Below, in pieces: positions 48,601 through 61,100 of a DNA stretch of 64,000 bases. Numbering within the stretch: position 1 is the stretch's first letter; each line of letters begins with the position of its first letter. This DNA comes from Nematostella vectensis (Eukaryota > Cnidaria > Anthozoa > Actiniaria > Edwardsiidae). The notes under the pieces are model-generated. The model was not told the origin of the DNA and did no database searches. It saw nothing but the letters and a program-made list of their open reading frames with translations. A program made the position numbers and the translations under genes. Where the stretch lies: NCBI RefSeq assembly GCF_932526225.1, contig NC_064035.1:15736469-15800468 (forward strand), given 5' to 3'.

Positions 48601-51464
48601 GCGCTTTCATACGATTAGTCATCTGAGGTTGATCGATTCCCTGGTCTGGTGTAAACGATTTTATGAACAGTCCAAGATCTACATGCTAATCGAGCAAGTG
48701 TGCTATGGATAGTAACACCGTAAAATTTCCGCACTCAGATTTTGATCCTTCGTAAAACCCTTTCCAGGCCACGAATAACTCTAAAGAAAGGCAAAGCGGC
48801 GTTGTGACTCAAAAGTGAGCCAAATTATATTGGTCAAAATGACCAAAATCAGTTTAAACAAGCACCAACTCTAACTCACCTTGACTTCCTCGTAAGTCGG
48901 CATGATCTCCGCCCCCATAGCATCCCGTCTCACGAGCTGAACTTGATAAAGCCTACCACGTAACATCACTATCACGTGTCTAGCACGTGCCCGAGGCGTC
49001 ACGTGTCTCTCCACATGATCACGATGGACTTGCAGAGATGTAGCGAAAAGAAAGCTATACCATTGCATTGACATTGGTTTCGAGCGCCGGTAAAAGTCAG
49101 GGCCTATGTCAGCGGAGGAATAAAACTCCCGAGTCTCTAAAATTGCAAGAATGAGTGTGGTTGCGCGGTGTACTATGGGATCGAATTCCATGCTTCGTTG
49201 AAATGGCATGCTTGTATCAGCATGGCCACATTCCTCGTCGCTGTTGATTGGTGATGCATCCATAGCCAAACCATTTGATATCGATGAGCCGGGAATGCAC
49301 CTTGTGCCTCGTAGTATAATCGAGTACGAGACCTGCGCCTGCGATGGCAGCTCAGCAGATTGTAGGTATGGTTCCTCGGGACGAAGCCCAAATCTGTCAT
49401 CACATGACGCAGGGCAGTACCACAGGCAGCGGCCTTGCTTGGTATCGGCAACCATTCTGTTGTTGATGTTAAGTTAGGCTACATTAATTATGTATTTTGC
49501 GGGGGGGGGGGGGGGGGGGGGTGGAGGCAGAGGATGTTTTGGCTCGTTCTTTTTTCTCGTTTATTTGCTGCCCCAAGGTCCATACAAATTCACCCCCCCC
49601 CCCCTCCCAGTCAATAAGCCGAAGATTTAGTCCCCCACCCCCTCCCTCTCTTCCTTAACACGAAATGTCAAAGTAAATAATAAATATATGACATATCTAT
49701 GGAATAGAACACTATAAAATATGTTTGACTGTTGGCTACCTTCTATTTCTAATAACATACCAAAATTGAAAGCAATCGGTCTTGTTGATCGTTGATCGGA
49801 GTTTTAGGGGTCATTCTGGGGACTTTGGTTAGCTCAAAATTAATGTTTCGCAATATATGTTATTTTTATTCCACGGACACGACGAAAAAATTATTCGAGA
49901 AAATTTTATTTTTTCTTTATAATGATGGTATCAAATAGTCCCCGGAATGGCCCATAAAAATTACGATAAACATATAACCGATTGCTTCTATTATAAGTAT
50001 ATTTGATTAGAAATAAGGGGTAGCTAAATAACAATGGTTGCCTAAGTATCGATTTATATTAGGGGCGATTTCAAAGTAAGTAGATAACAGTGTGACTTAA
50101 AATAAAAATACGCCAAGATCTCAGAATTCCTCTTGTAGATTTTGAAAGTACATCATCCTAAAGTTGGTTTTTCGAAAATTTCCCTAAAGCGAACAGTTAC
50201 AAATAGTGAATTTTGCCACGGAAACAGTAATAGCCTAGAAAGTGAAAAAAAAGGACACCAACAAAGAAAACATGTTTTGTAGGCCAAGGCAAAAATAATA
50301 ATTGCAATTCAAATAATTCACTATGATGACAGTCCCTACCTGTCGTGAGCCCCGCTGACGCCTAGTATGTAGAATAAGAAAGAAAGAACCATGTACACAA
50401 GCTTGCTAGCGAATATCCAGGCTGACGAACCAACCGCGCGGCGACAGAGAAACCGCAACAAGGAATCGTAAGATGGTGTGGGTGCAATTTGCAGGTATTG
50501 ATCCCACTTGTAAAATCGATTATGAAGATCAGTTGTTGTTGCTTCCTGCATTGGAATGGGCGAAAAATCGGTACCAATCAGGGTAGGCGTATCCTGGCAA
50601 AATCTAACCGTTTTGCAGTCTGTTTCCTGATGAAAAAGAAGCAAGGATAAATCTTGTTAAAACCATGACACTTGATGAAGATTAATCTTCCAGCAACTTC
50701 CAGGCGCCCGCGGTAGTGACGTTTGGGAGCAGCCGCAAAGTACCCTGGATCTTTGTGCATGCCAGGCGCGCACTCAGGATTATTGGCTGAGGGTGGGGGG
50801 GGGGGGGGGGGGAAGGGGGGGGGGGGGGGGGGGTTGCGCAGTCGTAGGTATCACATGGTAAAAGAAAAGTTTTTGAAGATTTCTTAATAAGAAATGACCC
50901 ACTTTTGGCTGCCAAGGGGCCCGCACCATGCGCACCCCCCTGTGTACGCGCCTGACTTTCCTATTCTATCTAAGGAGTATAGGTTTTTTTAATTACACCA
51001 TAAAAGTACCGCCTAAAACAAAAGTTACGTAGTATAGATAGCTGGTGTACAGTAAGACCAAGAGCCTCGCCTTGCCTCTCATTACGGATTATTTCTGTAA
51101 TGTGGATGGCCCTATTCTTACTACTTACGGGACAGTGGAAAATATCAATTTAGGATAAGGAACCCCGCAAGGTAGGTCTAGAACGCCAACATAACCACCG
51201 TGCATTAGTAGATTTAATCATTGGTAGGGTCGTAGCTGTGTTTCTGGAGAAAAATAACTGGTGAAGGAAAAACTGCCTTAAACTCAGATAAGTCTCCAAA
51301 GCTCCTTTTAGACCCCCCGCATCGCATTCCATATAATATGAGTATTCTTTGTACCGGGAATTTACCCTTTCCATTGGCAAACGTGCACATGCCCGCTGTG
51401 TAGAAATTTCTTACTACTAGATATCTGATAAAATACAAAGACTTACCGCTGTATCATGAGCCAT
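45666..51464 (-). CDS. Carnitine/choline acyltransferase-family protein lacking the catalytic His
   Basis: Seven exons read on the minus strand: 51464-51447, 50626-50340, 49456-48880, 48362-47942, 47392-47107, 46815-46373 and 45814-45666. They total 2181 nt, 726 residues, with all phases continuous. Family landmarks occur in order: APTPSYDSLLRFL (like LPxLPVPxLxxTLxxYL), HVIVMLRGRLYQVQL, EEVKRQLEKIF, NRWYDKSVSLVVFQNG, KLRVSPAGTFNTALQLAL, LKAAIQGYRDDL and the C-terminal ISITISTGAEH. Carnitine acyltransferases use a His in an E-H-x-x-x-(D/E)-G context; here it aligns with Tyr399 (codon 48048-48050) in MNYFAGVTG, and the STS-like motif reads ATA. A hydrophobic segment (SSAWIFASKLVYMVLSFLFY) might be a membrane anchor or buried helix. 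It is probably a pseudoenzyme. The exon 5 acceptor (47393) is chosen by phase; a better-looking acceptor near 47452 would break the frame. Exon 1 (6 codons) is the least certain. Confidence 0.82.
45856..46098. mobile_element. MITE-like element in the last intron of the acyltransferase-like gene
   Basis: The left end 45856-45912 (AGTGGACTGCAATGTACTGA..., TATACCTCAAAA) and the right end 46041-46098 (TTTGAGGTATAAGAACCCTA..., CATTGAAGTCCACT) are imperfect reverse complements of nearly 60 bp. The total is 243 bp with no coding capacity, the architecture of a MITE. No clear target-site duplication is visible. Confidence 0.65.
49501..49521. repeat. Poly-G tract (21 G) in intron 2 of the acyltransferase-like gene
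   Basis: An uninterrupted G run just upstream of the exon 3 acceptor (on the sense strand a C-run 5' of it, contributing to the polypyrimidine tract region). A C-rich tract at about 49593-49610 is its partner in an ORF artefact. Confidence 0.8.
50795..50833. repeat. Long poly-G tract (18 G, AA, 19 G) in intron 1 of the acyltransferase-like gene
   Basis: Two long G runs separated by AA. The G-rich strand is the template strand of this gene. Confidence 0.85.
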
Positions 51465-52180
51465 CTCCGGACGACTAGTGGAGGTCGTTTCTTTTGTGGC
51501 TAAATACTCACGATGCAAATTCAATCCTCAGTACCTGTCGAAGCATTCAGCCGCTTTTGACCACAAGTAAAGCTTAGGCCGCAAACAACGGACACGGCTC
51601 ATGCCCTTGGTGAGACATGAGTAGTTATAAGTGTAGGGAGGTTTTTATTTTATTTATATTTTTTTATGTAGAGGAATAGTGGAGGTACGACAAGCATATC
51701 AAATATGTAATAAACATTCCGGTCCTTGTCATGCTAGTTAATACCTTTATGTACTTATTTCCGTATACTTCCTATATACCCTATAGCGGTTTTGTGTGTT
51801 CTGCGCACTCTAAGGTACTAATACTAATATCATTCATTTTTTAGCTGGGCTCACGTCGGAATTTTTGGTAAATCCAAACTTGGGTGATTTGATTGACAGA
51901 AACAAATATTCAAATTTCATGCTTTTCTGGTTACACCTAAATGACTTTAAATTAGAATAAAACAGAGACAAGAAGACTCTTAAAGAGTCTCGTTTTTGTT
52001 CTCTTTATTTTTTTTTTCTCTTTATTTTTTTTCTCTTTTTCCTCTTTTCTGAGTGAATTTCCAATCAAACAAAAGTGCTGGGTTGCCTGTGGTTCAAGGG
52101 TGCTATCATGGAAGCGAGGCTTTGTCTCAATGTTGCTTGGAGACGAGTTTTCGTGAAAGATCGGGCTACTAGAAAACAAA
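51465..52180. promoter_or_regulatory. Divergent intergenic/promoter region
   Basis: About 716 bp separate the proposed start codons of the minus-strand acyltransferase-like gene and plus-strand CFAP69, so the two genes probably share a promoter region. It includes a short perfect palindrome (AGACTCTTAAAGAGTCT, about 51974-51990), T-rich blocks and, nearest CFAP69, a less AT-rich stretch with an X-box-like site. Confidence 0.55.
52132..52144. promoter_or_regulatory. RFX X-box-like site upstream of CFAP69
   Basis: GTTGCTTGGAGAC (reverse GTCTCCAAGCAAC) contains a perfect RGYAAC half-site and a near GTNRCC half-site with a 1-base spacer. It lies 36 bp before the CFAP69 ATG. RFX factors drive many ciliary genes through such sites near the start. 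A second half-site-like GTTGCC lies at 52083-52088. Confidence 0.4.
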
Positions 52181-55100
52181 ATGGCGACTGCTACACAGTT
52201 ACCGCCAATTCCTGTAGTAAATAATGTTATAACCGACGAAGAAGTGCTATTCAATACGACGGAAAGCAAGGTTAGTGCTCATTGTATATGACAGAGATAT
52301 TGTTTGTGCATCTATTTAGAATAATTCCGATTATTTCGTTGCAGAATATGCAGACATTGAAACACATCCCTGTTAGTGTGGCGAAAACTCATAAACTGAT
52401 ATGTGATAAACACTCGGTAAGCTAAACTGAGGCTTTCTTTTTATAGGTTTATTGATTATTATAGAAAGAGACGTGTGTTGAGAGACTTACTCGTAACTTT
52501 TTTTACTGTGTGTCGTTCTTTCCAGTGCAGCAGGATTGTTGTTTCTTGATAACCAAACTTAAGTCCAGTTTTCTATGCCAGTCAATATACAGTATGCCTG
52601 GTACAGTTGCTGTTTACTGTGTAGGCAGAAGTCCAGTGATGTTAGACCAACCTGGAGGTTGGGCTTTGATTTGGCATCATGCTTTATTATTTTATTTATT
52701 TTATAGCTTATTAATTTATCATTTTAACAAAATTTGCTTAATTTGTTTTCAGAGAGGTCTTGCTGAACGCCATGCCAGGGCAGTTCACAGACTAACAAAA
52801 CACTTCAATCGTGGTTTTGTATCCTTTAATGAAAGGCAAGAAAGGACCTATTGGTGCGAAGTAATAGGCAGTGTTACGAAACAGGCTTTTTACAAAAAAA
52901 ATGTCAATGCTGTTGTTTAAAAATTCCTCATTTCATAGGAATTGAGAGACTCTATGGCCAGTCTAAGGAATTGAGGTTAGGACCCAGGACTGAGAAAAAC
53001 ATGAAATATGCTATGAACCAATCATGGAGAAGCTTTGTAGAAAATTTGTGGATATGTGTTGACTTCAATGATTTTTACAACTTTTTATGGCGTTTTTACG
53101 CGGGATGTTAAATGAGTGTTGAATTGCCAATGCATGTGTTTGTTTTTCAAAACAATTGCTGTTAAAGGCACATTAGCATTCTTTATTAGAATTGCATCCT
53201 TTACAAATATAAATAGCTCATGAAGGATCTAAATATGATATCTGATATCTTCACTGCCTGCACCCAAAGACTCCAAAGTGAACCGCTGTATGAAAAAGCA
53301 TTATGTCAGCTCATAAAGATTTGTGGGTAGGTAAACCTCTCATTACTCATATATACTAGTCAGGCCTTAATTCGCAGGGAAAAAACGGCAAAAAATGTGG
53401 GATTTAAAGGCGTAGATAAAAAAAAGGCCAGGACGGATTCTTAGATTGATCTCGTTAACATTAGTTTTTTTTGCCATTCCTTTCCCAATGCTCTAATAAT
53501 GGCTTGATTTGCAAGAAACTTGTGCAAATACAAGTATAAATGATCTTGTGGGAAATTTGCAGAAAATTACATCTTCCCCGCAATCCATATTGAAAATCAG
53601 CAATTGCGCCAGTTCTGCATTTAAGTGATTGGCATTTAAATATGTGATACTGTGCGTGGTGGAAGTAACTGTCACCCAAGCGTTCATCTCATTCATCACA
53701 CTTTTTCCTTTGCATTGCAACTAGCAAGCTAAGAATGAACAGGAGGTCGAAAAGAAACTCCACAAACATATTATAGTCTATCGTTTTGTATTTTTTTATC
53801 ATTTTAGACTAAATTATGATTCTTGATACTGACTTACTCAATTAGTATAACGAAAGTCTATCGTTTTAAATTTTCTCAGTCATTTTAGATTAAATTTATG
53901 GTTCTTGATACTTACCACTGTAATTCAATAAATATAACAAGACTCAATGAAATACCAGACTCAATCATCACCTATGTTAATTGTGTTGATACAGCTCCTT
54001 TGAAAGTTTTAAGAAACAAACAAAATGGCTTGCAAATGCATACTGTAGACTGAGGACAATTTATGTTACTGTCAAGTGTGGTAGATGTTTCTTCTAATTT
54101 GAACAAGTTTACAGTATGTTACAACTCCTGGACATTGTCCCTCTCAATCAGAAGTATTCTTTTGAAAGCGATCAGTCAATGATGTGCCACATTGCACCTT
54201 TTCTCATTGAAGGCTTAATTTTTTAACAGAAAAAAAATATTAAAATTTTGGAAGCATCACTTCTGTGGAATTTTTTTGATCATTTTAAAAATCAATACAG
54301 TACATACTTTATGTTGTTTTTTTTTGCTTTTGTCTCAGGTTTCCTTTTCTGAAAGAAAAGTCTTCAGATGAAGCGTTGTATGCTGAGGCCATCATTAGTC
54401 TGCTAACTGAAATGGGTAGGTGTAGTTCAAATAATCTTTACCAAATGCATTGTAGTGATAGGTCAAACTTTCCCACATACATAACAACTACAGAACGGCA
54501 AAGATTTAAACTCTTGAGCTCAATCAATGATTGTGCAGATACTATGATGCATCTTTCTTGAAAGAAGAAAACTAAGATGACTGACAAATGCCAAAGGATC
54601 CCAGATTCTATGGTATTCTGCCAGATGCTAGAAGCTGGTACTCTGATTTATTGATACAGGTGAGGCAATGAAGATAAATAACAAGACCATCCAACTTGAG
54701 CTGGCTAACGCGTTAACGAGACTCTACTGCAGCTCCACTCCACAGCACATGATTAATGGTTTGTATACATTTTGCAGCAAATTCCAAGTTTTTTTGTGCC
54801 TTTATATGATTTGTAAAACTGTATTTTTATCCCCTTTTTTGTACATTTGTTTCAGATTGCCAAGTACCCAATCCTCAGTTTATCAAAAGTCAGATTGAGA
54901 AGAGTGGAATTGCCAGATCCCTTGTCGAGGTAATAACAGATCAGTATTTTAACTGGTTTGGCTGCATTAAAGACATAAAGTACGAATGCTCTCTAAAAGT
55001 ACTTCCTTGCTTCCTCAAGGAAGAACAATTACTGTAGAAATTTAAACCGGGATGTTTTTTATGCAGTGCGTTTTACCTTTTTACACATTTGTATTGTTTG

Positions 55101-58100
55101 GATTTGTATACAAATACATAGCAGATAATTATTAATCATTTTGGCATGTGTGTTTAGTGTCTAGAGTTTTTACAAGACCTGGAGACCCGACTAGAGGTCA
55201 TGAGAGTCCTACAGCATTACTCATGCTCAGGTAAATTATTCATGATTACAAAATCGTAACATACTACATAAGTCGTAGTATGAACAGGCAATTTGTCTGT
55301 TGTGTAACATAGGTCAAAATCAAAGATAGTGTAATGTCAAAGACACTACAAGTAGTGCTGGGGGCAGGCTGCCTCCCAGGGAAAATAAATTATGATTGCT
55401 ATTATTCATTTGGTGTTAACAGCTCTGATATTTGTTTTTAGCATTGAACTGTGATGACATGTTGTCTGTCAGTTGTGCAGGGCTAATCTGTAGCTCTCTT
55501 AATTTACCGGACCCTTCTGGAAGGTAAATCCTCACCAAAGGTTTATCTTTTGGTATTTCACAGGTAAAATAGATTAGATGGGTATGAATTCTTCAAGTAG
55601 TTGTCAACAGTAGTATTGTACAGCCAAAGATACAAAACAGAGTACAAACAAAACGTATTTCATTGAATACTGTTTAGTTGCATTGACTTGGTATATACAT
55701 AAAATAGATCAAGAATTCAGCACTTGCCATTGTTATGTTATAACTGTTTTTTGTTTTTCAATATTTAGACTTGTCTTTTTGTCTGTGGAGATCTTGTGGA
55801 ACTTACTTGAGCAAGGATCAAAACAAGTGGTAATGTTATTTCTATTTGTTATTTTTTGTATTTTTACCTTTCTAAACCTGTGCTTTCTTCTGGTTCACAC
55901 ACTATAGAAGTGGCATGAATGGGTTTTCATCCCTCTGTCATATTTTGTGTTCTTTTGTACTTTAATTGCTCACCATTACTGCTCAGTATTTCTCTTAAAC
56001 CTTGACTTATTACTGTGTTTCTCTTAACGTTTTTAGGTCTCAGATCAACTTAACTGTAAGGAATGTATCGGGTAAGAAAGCCCCTATCATACAGTAATAC
56101 AGTAGAATCCTTCAAACTTTTTAAGGAAAACAAGAGTAAGTTTGAGTCAATAGGAGATTGAGGTAACAGGGTCTAATGGAAACTCATGTAAGTTTCTCAT
56201 AGTGTTATATAATTCATGAAAAAAAGTATTGATATCCATCTCTGTATGCATTATGGACATCACCCAAGGATCACGATGAATCAAATAAAGATAATCAGTG
56301 GTCAAAAATGCTATTTTTGAGTTGAACACATAAGTATTTATTTAGTAGGGTGCAATGTGATAAAGGGAAACAAAATATATGTCAAGTAAGCAGAGAATTT
56401 GAGAGTTAGAGATACCTGAAAAGAAATGACTGAAAATTAGGACCAAATTCAGGGCAAATCCAAATCAGTTCAAGGAAATGCTATAGTTATCCGAGTGATA
56501 CTGTAGTTCGCAGGGTTCTGCAGTGTATGATTATCCAAGTTCGAGTTATTTAGGTTCCCCTGTTGTACTTGGTACACTAAGGGATACCCTCATCAGCCAT
56601 GGCTTGTACACATCTCTCTGTTCCATCACACACATGACTCATGTACCAGTACACAGTAGCCTTCAGTTGGTAAAGCAGCTCCTTGCTCTTTCTTTCACCT
56701 TCAGGGCTTTAAAAGATGGTTTCCTCAAACAAATCAAAGAGGGTTATAGCCATGCTGACCGTCAACTCAGGTACAGAATTCATAAGATACTGATATCGCA
56801 ATTGATTGTTATATTTTATAAGATTCTGCCTAAAATACCAGATTTTTCCGTGTATGACTATAGTCTACTTAGACTACTTACGTATCTCAAGGAATTATGC
56901 AATTAGCATATATATGTTGAATAATTAAAATTTTCATTAATGCAGTCCCACTTCTGACACCAAAAATATAATACCAAATACGTGAGGAAATGCAATGCAT
57001 GATCAATGAGACCTGATTTTATGCAATACTGTACTACTTCTGACACCAAATGCTATAAGCATCCTATATCACCCAGGGCGTAGAAGAGCATAGGAAAGAG
57101 AGTTGTGTGGAAACAAGTGGGAATGAGAGGGGTGAGAAGAAAAGAAAAGAGGAATCTACATTGATCACTTCTGATGCTTTACTCTCATCCTTTATCACCT
57201 ACATCTTAATGATCGGCGTTTAGTACAAGAATAACAAAGTGCAGCAGACGTGACCTGTGTTTGGAGAGGCCAATAACCCTTTTAGAACTTCAGGCTTTAT
57301 TTTTCACTTAATGTTTCTTGTGCCACTGTTATCCCCACATTAGGGACCTTAAGCAATGGCGACGATGATGGCTACGACAACGCGATCGAAAAAGATGGTT
57401 TCACGCGTGGCAATCAATTATAACTTAATTGCAATGGAATAAGCAAAACATAGTCAGAGACAGATAAAAATAAACTGAGGACTTTCTACAGTAGCGAACG
57501 TAGCTAGTAAAGTTTACAGTGCAAACGTCCGTGTCCTCAATTGACTGTGAAACTTGGAGTTTTCACATCGTGGTTTTATGGAAAACGGCTGAAATGTATC
57601 AGACAGAACGCATTTCCACGTGCTGCCTTTGAATCCTGAATCAAATTCTATTGATTTCTGCCGCCATCGTTGCCGTTGTTGTTGCTTAAGGCCCCTATTC
57701 TACACCCAGGCTCTGCCTGAGGGTGTACTATAATACTACAGTATACAGTACTTTTAAACACACTGCAGATTGTATAAGATTCCATGTTCTTTTATCTTTC
57801 CAATTCCACCACTGACACACACACACTGGTACTGTAAAACACAGATGTTGATCAGAGTATATGATAACCTGTTTCATTGCCTTATATCACTGAATGTGCC
57901 ATCAACAATATTTGTTGTCTTCCAGAAATGACTTGTTAGTCATCTCGTCTCTTGTTGCATCTTGTTGCGCTGACGCCCCCTTTGTGGTGAGTGCAGTTTC
58001 TGGTGTGGTGTGTTTCTCATCTGTTAGGCAGTACCTTTATTTGCCATGCAAGAGAGTGGTACATGTTTTATAACTCGGATGACCAGACTACTGGTGCAAT

Positions 58101-61100
58101 TGTTATGTGTATCCTTTTCTCTATAAAATTCCTCAGATATTTCTTCATTTTCAGGAAACTGGTTTCACTAAAGTCCTGGTGCTCTTTGCTACTTTTACGG
58201 AAGGTGAAAAAAAAAACACATTGCCACCCTTACTTTATAAACTGTATGACAATTTATGCCATTTCTTTTGTGTCGTTTATTTTAGTAAAAAGCCACAACC
58301 CTCTAGTGAGGAACTTCAAACTGTACCAAAACCATGAAGATTTTGAATTGAAGAAGCTGTTGATGAACACGTTAATCTTGCTGAGTCACGACTGCACTGC
58401 CAGTCAGGTAAGAGACCTTCTAATCCATCATAAGTCTTGTAGCATCATTTCGTTTGGGACATTTCTACAGTAAATGTTCTCAAACATTTGGAGTTCTGTG
58501 AGCACAAAGGGACAAGAAATATTAGCCTGCATAGCAAGCGTTTCTGTGTGTTTTGAGCAAAGGAAAACCCAGAGAAACAGAGGAAACCGGAAAGAAGTTC
58601 GATATGCCTCATTTTGGCCAGGCGAAACATGGGGCGAGCGCAAAAAAGTACGGGCGGGGAGGGGGGGAAAGAAGGAAATGCTTGCCAGCAGCCCTTGAGG
58701 ATTTGAATAACACCTCATGACATATTTACAAACATGCGATATAAAAAAGAATTGCTCTGCCCCCTTTTTCACAAGCTCACGCGCAAGTCGTCGTCATTCA
58801 CAGCTAGACTTTATTAGTGCGGACCTCTGAAACTGCTAGAAGAAAACATTGCAAAAAGTAAAGCTGTACGACAAATTACTACATATTTAAAGTAAAAGAG
58901 AATGTTAAAGAATTATCAGGCATATTTGGTAAAGCGTTTGGGGTCAGTACAAAAACTTTACAAAAATTGTTATTGATAAATCAAACACAGCGCGCGCTCG
59001 TCAACTTTCAGCAGCTGCGTAATTGCAGACTTTTGCTCTTGCTTCCTGACTGAAACCCTTGGTAGCTAGAAATTCTATCGCTACTCTTATATTTCAGTCT
59101 TCTTGTTGTTCTGTCGCCATTCTAAAAGTTATGAAGAACAAGGCTGAGTTGATGTGCGATATGTCAATCATTCTTCTAGATCCCGCTCCAATCACAGGCC
59201 GCTATTTCCCCGTTCGTTGGCGAACAGGAAAATTCAAAACCACAAGGGCTGCTGGCAAGCGTTCCCTTCTTTCCCCTCCCCCTCCTGTTTTTTTGCTCTT
59301 GCCCCATTTTTCCCCGCTGTTAAAATCTCGCTCATCGAACTTCCCGGCGGTTTCTGGGTTTCTTTGCACTCAAAACACACAAGAACGCTTGCTACGCAGA
59401 CTAAAGAAATATTGGATCATCTTCCACACACTCCAGTGAACCTTGGCTGTCACACAATGGAAAACGAAACGTTTTATACCAAACATTGTATAATAACTTT
59501 AAAGTCTGTATAACCTTTCAGAATTTATAGATTTGGTCAATTCTTTCTAATATTCATGTAGATATCATAAAACGGGCGGTTGTGCAAGTAATTCAAATCT
59601 ACAATATTGATTTAGTTTGGTCAACCAAACTAAGGCCCTAGTAGTCATTTGTGACATATAGATCAAGATGTGAATTAAATTACATTATATCAGAAGGCTT
59701 GTCTCTGTACTCAGCATCTAACACTGGACTAAACTCGTGTTAAGTATTGATAATGGGGCAAGACATTTTGTAGTAACGAGAATTATCTGATTTGCAGATC
59801 ATGTCAGAAGGCCGAGTTCTCTTGTCTTTGTTAGAGTATGTCAAACCTAACGACAACCTCTCATCCCCTGACTGGTCTCCTGCTCAGTTTGAAGAACTTC
59901 AGCTACAGGTACTGTCCTGTGAATCTTTCCTATGCCAAGTTTAACAGTATGTTAATAATGGTGTTACGTCAAGTACCCATTGCAAATAGTTTTTGTAGTT
60001 GTTTCTTGTCAAACTCTGATGTTTAATGTGTGAATTATTGTTAAGGCCCTGGACACTCTATGTACAATTGGTCCTTTGTGCATAGAGGACTACATGACAT
60101 GTCAGGGAAATACTCGACTGTTGATGCTTCTGGAGTGGTGTGTAGGACAAGGTAAGGTCATGGATTTAAGTGTCTTGGAATGGCCGGAATGGCTTCTCTA
60201 GGTTCTTAGGTCAGGGAAGGCCTTACCTTCAAGTGTGAATCAGGAAAATTTATATACATGTGATAGCGCAGGGGCCATTGTGGAATGTTAGCCTTCTTCT
60301 TAGTTTGTTGTGTGAGAATAGAGGCGTTTGTCCATTTACACACTCACGCATGTGTACTCATCACATCTATGTGTATGAAAATTGCTGTACCAAGTATTTG
60401 TACCACAAATATGTAAATTATCCCTCATAGCGGACTATGGTGGTCATGGCAACAGTTACCATGGTAGCGGAGGCCGTGGTAACAAGCGAGCCCAGATGCG
60501 TTTTGTGTTGCGGCTGTTGCGGAGTATGGTGTCCGTGGGTGACGAGGGTGTGAACCAAGACTGCATTGACCAAGGCGCTATTCATCAGTTGGTTGGTATG
60601 TACAGACTGCAAGAATTGGCCAACTCCAACTTCTGCTTCATAAGTTTTGACTATATCTTCGGATGATGAATAGCAATTCTACTGGTAAACACCAGCGCGC
60701 TCAAACAAAATAGGAAATTGATCCAGACAACATTTTTTTCGAAAATGCCAAAATTGATAAAATGTTTTGGCCCTTGTTACCACGGGATGTGAGTTTAGAT
60801 GAAGAATACAGTACTTGCATTTTGATGCACAAAAGGGGAAGCACAAGTCGGCAAAATATAACTTTTAAACATGCTCTTTTTAGGGAAGTAAATACAAAAA
60901 GAAAAACAAAACTTGTCATAAGCAGCAGAATTTCTTAGATTTTGAGTTGCCTTTTGTCTTTGGTGTGGGTTTGGTGTTTCTTAAAACGATCAAATTCTAA
61001 AGGATCTCTTTTTAGAACAATGCGAAATTTTAAACCCTGTTAAACCCCTGTTTAACCAAAAGTAAGAAAACCAACCCTTTTTTCCCCGAAGGTATCTTGT

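Noticed and set aside
49173-49617. ORFs at 49173-49451 (-), 49208-49477 (+) and 49435-49617 (+)
   Set aside because: Shadows of acyltransferase-like exon 3 and of the poly-G tract.
51150-51438. Minus-strand ORFs with RVNSRYKEYSYYMECDAGGL-like sequence, considered as exon 2 of the acyltransferase-like gene
   Set aside because: Although an acceptor fits in phase, there is no good donor before the stop, and the next exon already supplies the N-terminal APTPSYDSLLRFL motif directly after the six-codon first exon.
52510-52920. 136-residue plus-strand ORF
   Set aside because: It reads through CFAP69 intron 2 into exon 3; only the RGLAERHARAVHRLTKHFNR part belongs to the gene.
52938-52976. Possible extra CFAP69 exon reading IERLYGQSKELR
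   Set aside because: It resembles the family context, but neither its entry nor its exit phase fits the neighbouring exons.
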